Assembly (NCBI GenBank): GCA_017618355.1
Contig: JAFZUL010000049.1
Location: 1-45,088, forward strand
Direction: 5' to 3'
Source: Muribaculaceae bacterium
GTDB lineage: Bacteria > Bacteroidota > Bacteroidia > Bacteroidales > Muribaculaceae
DNA: 45,088 nucleotides
The notes under the pieces are model-generated. The model had not been told where the DNA came from. It saw nothing but the letters and a program-made list of their open reading frames with translations, and ran no database searches. Positions within the stretch are counted from its first letter, which is position 1. Every line of letters starts with the position of its first letter. Made by a program: the position numbers and the translations under genes. Positions 42,159 to 45,088 of the stretch are shown here, piece by piece.

Positions 42159-42180
42159 CAGGTCTAAAACTGTTTTGTAT

Positions 42181-42561
42181 ATGGACGACGAATTGAAAAA
42201 ACGACTTGAGAAGGATGATAGTGGCTTGCTCACTTACGAGTATATCGCCAATAATATCAATAATGCCAACTTTCAACAAGAGGTTGATGAACTGGTAGAT
42301 AACATCATCAGAGTGGACAAGACCGGGCAGTTTGCAGTGAGTAGTGCTCGATACCTTAACGCCATTGACAAAGAGACGTTTGCTCCACAAATCGACCGCT
42401 TGATTAAAGCTGCGATAGTTGCCGACCGAGAGCGTGCTTATCTGGGTGTTCTTGCTGCCTCGATATGGGGTGACGATTATAAGGAACGTGCCACCACGCT
42501 CATCGCCAGCGACGACAACTTCCGCCGCATTTATAAGCGTTTGTATCCGATAGGAATATAA
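42181..42561 (+). CDS. Small acidic helical protein of unknown function
   Basis: The 126-residue product from ATG 42181 starts MDDELKKRLEKDDSGLLTYE and is predicted to be soluble, helical and cytoplasmic. It has no cysteine and no recognised motif; the helices around QEVDELVDNIIR and APQIDRLIKAAIVADRERAYL suggest a repeat or dimerisation fold. The frame is open upstream through the terminator, so the early start is rejected. It is first in a likely operon, 18 bases before the cyclophilin gene. Function is not known. Confidence 0.7.
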   Translation: MDDELKKRLEKDDSGLLTYEYIANNINNANFQQEVDELVDNIIRVDKTGQFAVSSARYLNAIDKETFAPQIDRLIKAAIVADRERAYLGVLAASIWGDDYKERATTLIASDDNFRRIYKRLYPIGI

Positions 42562-42579
42562 TTATAACCTTTAACAATT

Positions 42580-43464
42580 ATGATAAAAAAGAATATTTCA
42601 GTATTGGTTGCGATTGTGTCTGTTATGGCATTGACATTCAGCATGAAAGCGATGATTGCCAATGATGATGTCACAACCAATGAAAACAAAGCTCCTGTTA
42701 TGACCGTAGATTTAAGCAATACCACGCGAGTGCTGCTCGAAACTACATTTGGCGAGATTGAGCTAGCGCTATACAATGAAACACCTCAACATCGTGACAA
42801 TTTCATAAAACTCGTCAATGACGGGACATACGATGGCGTGCTGTTTCACAGAGTGATTAATAATTTCATGATTCAAACCGGTGATCCAGACTCAAAGACC
42901 GCCACGGTTGACGCTTTGCTAGGCAGTGGTGGACCAGGCTATGACCTGCCAGCCGAGATAGTTTATCCAAAACTGTTCCACAAGCGTGGCGCTTTGGCAG
43001 CTGCCCGAGAGGGCGACGAGACAAATCCTGAGCGTAAAAGCTCGGGTTCGCAGTTCTATATCGTTACTGGTCGCCGTTATTCAGAATACCAGCTTAATGT
43101 TATGGTCGAGAGACTCTCGGATCAAGCAAAGGCAATGAAATTCCAAACCCTTGCCCGTGAGCGTCTTGCCGAGATTGAGTCTCTACAAGCTCAAGCCGAC
43201 ACCACTGCGTTGATGAATCTTCAGAATGAGCTCATCAGGCAAACCGAGGAATGGTATGCCCAAAATCCCGTGCAGTTCACACAACAGCAGATTGACGCTT
43301 ATTCCACAATAGGCGGCACACCACACCTTGACGGAAGTTATACTGTCTTTGGCGAAGTGGTGAGAGGAATGGATGTTGTTGACAAGATTCAGAATGTCAC
43401 TACTGGCAAACATGATCGTCCCGTGGATGATGTTAAGATCATTTCAGCAAAGATTTTGAAATGA
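42580..43464 (+). CDS. Exported cyclophilin-type peptidyl-prolyl isomerase with insertion
   Basis: The 294-residue protein has a signal-like N-terminus (LVAIVSVMALTFSMKAMIA) and a cyclophilin domain: VLLETTFGEIELALYNET, VLFHRVINNFMIQTGD with catalytic Arg91, SSGSQFYIV, then TPHLDGSYTVFGEV and GMDVVDKI. About 78 residues (167-244), helical and rich in Glu and Gln, are inserted between the SSGSQFYIV strand and the TPHLDG strand, a layout I associate with Bacteroidales periplasmic cyclophilins. It should speed proline isomerisation during envelope protein folding. The stop overlaps the next ATG by 4 bases. Confidence 0.92.
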   Translation: MIKKNISVLVAIVSVMALTFSMKAMIANDDVTTNENKAPVMTVDLSNTTRVLLETTFGEIELALYNETPQHRDNFIKLVNDGTYDGVLFHRVINNFMIQTGDPDSKTATVDALLGSGGPGYDLPAEIVYPKLFHKRGALAAAREGDETNPERKSSGSQFYIVTGRRYSEYQLNVMVERLSDQAKAMKFQTLARERLAEIESLQAQADTTALMNLQNELIRQTEEWYAQNPVQFTQQQIDAYSTIGGTPHLDGSYTVFGEVVRGMDVVDKIQNVTTGKHDRPVDDVKIISAKILK

Positions 43465-44702
43465 TTCAATTCAACAAGTTTACTTTTGATAACGGATTGC
43501 GGTTAATCCATCACCACAATGCCGTGACCTCGATGGTCGCGGTGAACTTGTTGTATGATGTCGGCTCCAGTGATGAGGATTGCAACAAGACTGGACTTGC
43601 TCACCTGATGGAGCACCTGATGTTCTCAAGGACAAAGCACATCACGAAATTTGATGATGTCTTGACTGGAGTGGGAGGGAATAGTAATGCCTGGACTAAT
43701 ATCGATGTGACTGATTACTATGAGGAGTTGCCCGCAGTTAACCTTGAGACAGCATTGTGGCTTGAGAGCGAGCGGCTGCTGAATCTTGACCTCACGGATG
43801 AGAATATTGAGGTCCAGAAGAGTGTTGTGATAGAGGAGTTCAAGCAGCGTTATCTAAACCAGCCTTATGGCGACATCCTGCATTTGATGCACGGTCAAGC
43901 CTATCAAAAACATCCCTATCAGTGGCCTACTATTGGAAAAGATGTTGATACAATCAAATCTTTTACCCGAGATGATGTAATAGATTTCCATCGTCGCCAT
44001 TATTCGGTTAACAATGCGGTGATGTGTATTTCAGGGAATGTTGAGTTTGACGAAGCTGTTCGCCTGGTAGAGAAATGGTTTGGTGACATTGAGGGGCGTC
44101 CTCGACTACCACGTTCTCTGCCTCAAGAGCCCAAGCAGCTGAGTCCACGATTCATGACTTTTTACAGCAAAGTGCCAAACAACATGATATTTCGTTCTTA
44201 TCACATGTGCGGTCGCTGTGATGATGATTATCAAGCTACTGACTTGCTTAGCGATGTGCTTGGAAATGGCACTTCATCAAGATTTCACCGTGACCTGATT
44301 CAGGGCACCGACATGTTTAGCGAAGTCAGCGCTTCGGTACTTGGTTCTCGTGATCCAGGCTTGTTTTATATTAGGGCTTGCTTGGCGCCAGGCGTAGATT
44401 TTGAAAAAGCAAATGCCGCTATTGACGAAGTTCTCAATCGTCTAAATGCCGAGGGAGTGACTCAGCACGAAGTTAATAAGTATGTGAACAAATATATCTC
44501 TAACAAGCTGTTTGAGAGTGTGGGCTATGCTGAGAAGGCATCACTGCTGAGCAGTCATGAACTGCTGTGGGGGGCTGACGGCATAAATACTGAGAACGAT
44601 AGATATAGTCAGCTTGTTTCTGACGACATACAGCGTGTGGCCTCGCAAGTGCTAGATGCTAACAATTGTTCTACCATTTTCTATGGTCCCGATGCAAATT
44701 AG
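43461..44702 (+). CDS. M16 family zinc protease with intact HxxEH
   Basis: The 413-residue product carries the inverted zinc motif HLMEH (His48, Glu51, His52) and a downstream glutamate in VVIEEFKQR (125-126). The second lobe has SSRFHRDLIQGTDMFSEV where active homodimeric members carry Arg and Tyr (as in GLAYS), so the Tyr is replaced. This is the complement of the M16 protein at 17970. No signal peptide is visible. The ATG overlaps the cyclophilin stop (ATGA), so translation is coupled; the gene ends in TAG and a terminator. Confidence 0.92.
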   Translation: MIQFNKFTFDNGLRLIHHHNAVTSMVAVNLLYDVGSSDEDCNKTGLAHLMEHLMFSRTKHITKFDDVLTGVGGNSNAWTNIDVTDYYEELPAVNLETALWLESERLLNLDLTDENIEVQKSVVIEEFKQRYLNQPYGDILHLMHGQAYQKHPYQWPTIGKDVDTIKSFTRDDVIDFHRRHYSVNNAVMCISGNVEFDEAVRLVEKWFGDIEGRPRLPRSLPQEPKQLSPRFMTFYSKVPNNMIFRSYHMCGRCDDDYQATDLLSDVLGNGTSSRFHRDLIQGTDMFSEVSASVLGSRDPGLFYIRACLAPGVDFEKANAAIDEVLNRLNAEGVTQHEVNKYVNKYISNKLFESVGYAEKASLLSSHELLWGADGINTENDRYSQLVSDDIQRVASQVLDANNCSTIFYGPDAN

Positions 44703-44732
44703 ATAAAAAACTTCAGAAAAATTATAAACAAT

Positions 44733-44762
44733 AAAAACGGTGTCAAAAAACATCGTTTTTTT
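44733..44762 (+). terminator. Terminator of the cyclophilin-M16 operon
   Basis: A 10-bp A/T-rich stem (AAAAACGGTG with CATCGTTTTT, one G-U pair) has an 8-base loop and seven T at 44756-44762. Confidence 0.7.
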
Positions 44763-44835
44763 CGTTTTTTGCCAAAAAATGAGGTTATAATTGAAAAAAA
44801 CATCAATTTTTTTTCTCCATATAGCAAAAAAGCAG

Positions 44836-44843
44836 TATTTTTG
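44836..44843 (+). promoter_or_regulatory. -7 element for the truncated gene at the window end
   Basis: TATTTTTG matches the consensus. The -33 region is only T-rich. The leader would be about 40 bases. Confidence 0.45.
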
Positions 44844-44891
44844 GAGTTAAATTTGAAATTAGGTAAAAATACCTTTAAAAAATTGTAAACT

Positions 44892-45088
44892 ATGGTAACG
44901 CGTGAAATGTCAGAATCGGACGTAAATGTCGAGAAAGACGTAACTCTAAATGCTGAGACTGCCCCTGTAGAGAACGTGGCAGAAACAGTTGAAAACAAAT
45001 CTACTGAGATTGAAGAACCAGTAGCAGTTGAGAATCAAGTTGAAGTTGAGGAGGCAAAGACTCAAGAGCCTGAGCCAGAACCTGAGCA
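44892..45088 (+). CDS. Partial gene: acidic N-terminus, possibly a DUF349 protein
   Basis: Sixty-five codons are visible before the window ends. They start MVTREMSESDVNVEKDVTLN and are very rich in Glu and Val, with units such as ENVAETVENK and EEPVAVENQVEVEE, and end in PEPEPE. No domain is in view. Bacteroidales DUF349 proteins often begin with such a disordered acidic stretch, which is why I mention that family, but any protein with an acidic disordered leader would fit. The gene has its own likely promoter. Confidence 0.6.
   Translation, partial: MVTREMSESDVNVEKDVTLNAETAPVENVAETVENKSTEIEEPVAVENQVEVEEAKTQEPEPEPE

Noticed and set aside
1-45088. CRISPR array, prophage, insertion sequence, toxin-antitoxin or restriction system
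   Set aside because: No regularly spaced direct repeats, transposase, integrase, phage structural genes or nuclease-methylase pairs were seen.

Overview
The window is a piece of a Bacteroidota chromosome, order Bacteroidales; a Muribaculaceae- or Prevotellaceae-like source is plausible but the family cannot be fixed from sequence alone. The evidence is: Bacteroidota-type promoters (TTG or TTTG, 19-20 bases, then TAnnTTTG) ahead of many genes; almost no Shine-Dalgarno sequences; a FeoA-FeoB fusion; the Bacteroidota-specific DUF4290 protein; the type IX secretion translocon gene sprA next to ruvA; and an archaeal/eukaryal-type ProRS. Most of the window is chromosomal housekeeping DNA. No phage, transposase, integrase, CRISPR array or restriction system was seen.

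Layout. 1-3112: a small accessory block with a damaged DUF3244-like secreted protein, a hexapeptide O-acetyltransferase and a secreted CotH-kinase-like protein whose tail resembles a type IX secretion signal. 3283-7698 (minus): proS, an OmpA-domain protein, rimM, DUF4290, tsaB. 8024-15784 (plus): yicC, gmk, nadD, a DUF5063 protein, M18 aminopeptidase, phosphohexomutase, an orphan small protein, a PlsC-type acyltransferase and an omega-amidase-type nitrilase. 15813-21535 (minus): U32 protein (RlhA-like), tRNA-Met, a zinc-site-less M16 protein, kdsB, and the ribosomal operon rpsF-rpsR-rplI. 21773-23110 (plus): a GH13 amylase-family lipoprotein. 23234-24385 (minus): a nitroreductase and a GNAT acetyltransferase. 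24670-31032 (plus): a probable murein-peptide and envelope locus (transglutaminase, NlpC/P60, L-Ala-D/L-Glu epimerase, SGNH hydrolase, MBOAT). 31138-33657 (minus): feoAB. 33936-42040 (plus): ruvA and sprA. 42181-44702 (plus): small unknown protein, cyclophilin-type isomerase and an M16 protease with an intact zinc site. 44892-end: the acidic N-terminus of a truncated gene.

The most striking non-genic signal is a dispersed repeat of about 70-90 bases present in six copies. Each copy lies directly upstream of a gene and points its promoter-like end at it; five of the six carry a complete TTTG-N19-TAnnTTTG promoter. It looks like a portable promoter module. Other points of interest are an in-frame TAG that removes 40 apparently coding residues from the transglutaminase, strong Shine-Dalgarno sites restricted to rpsR and rplI, A/P/E-rich tails on both bS6 and bL9, and two M16 proteins in which one keeps the zinc site and the other keeps the Arg/Tyr pair. 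I did not find a clearly novel multi-gene defence or mobile system.
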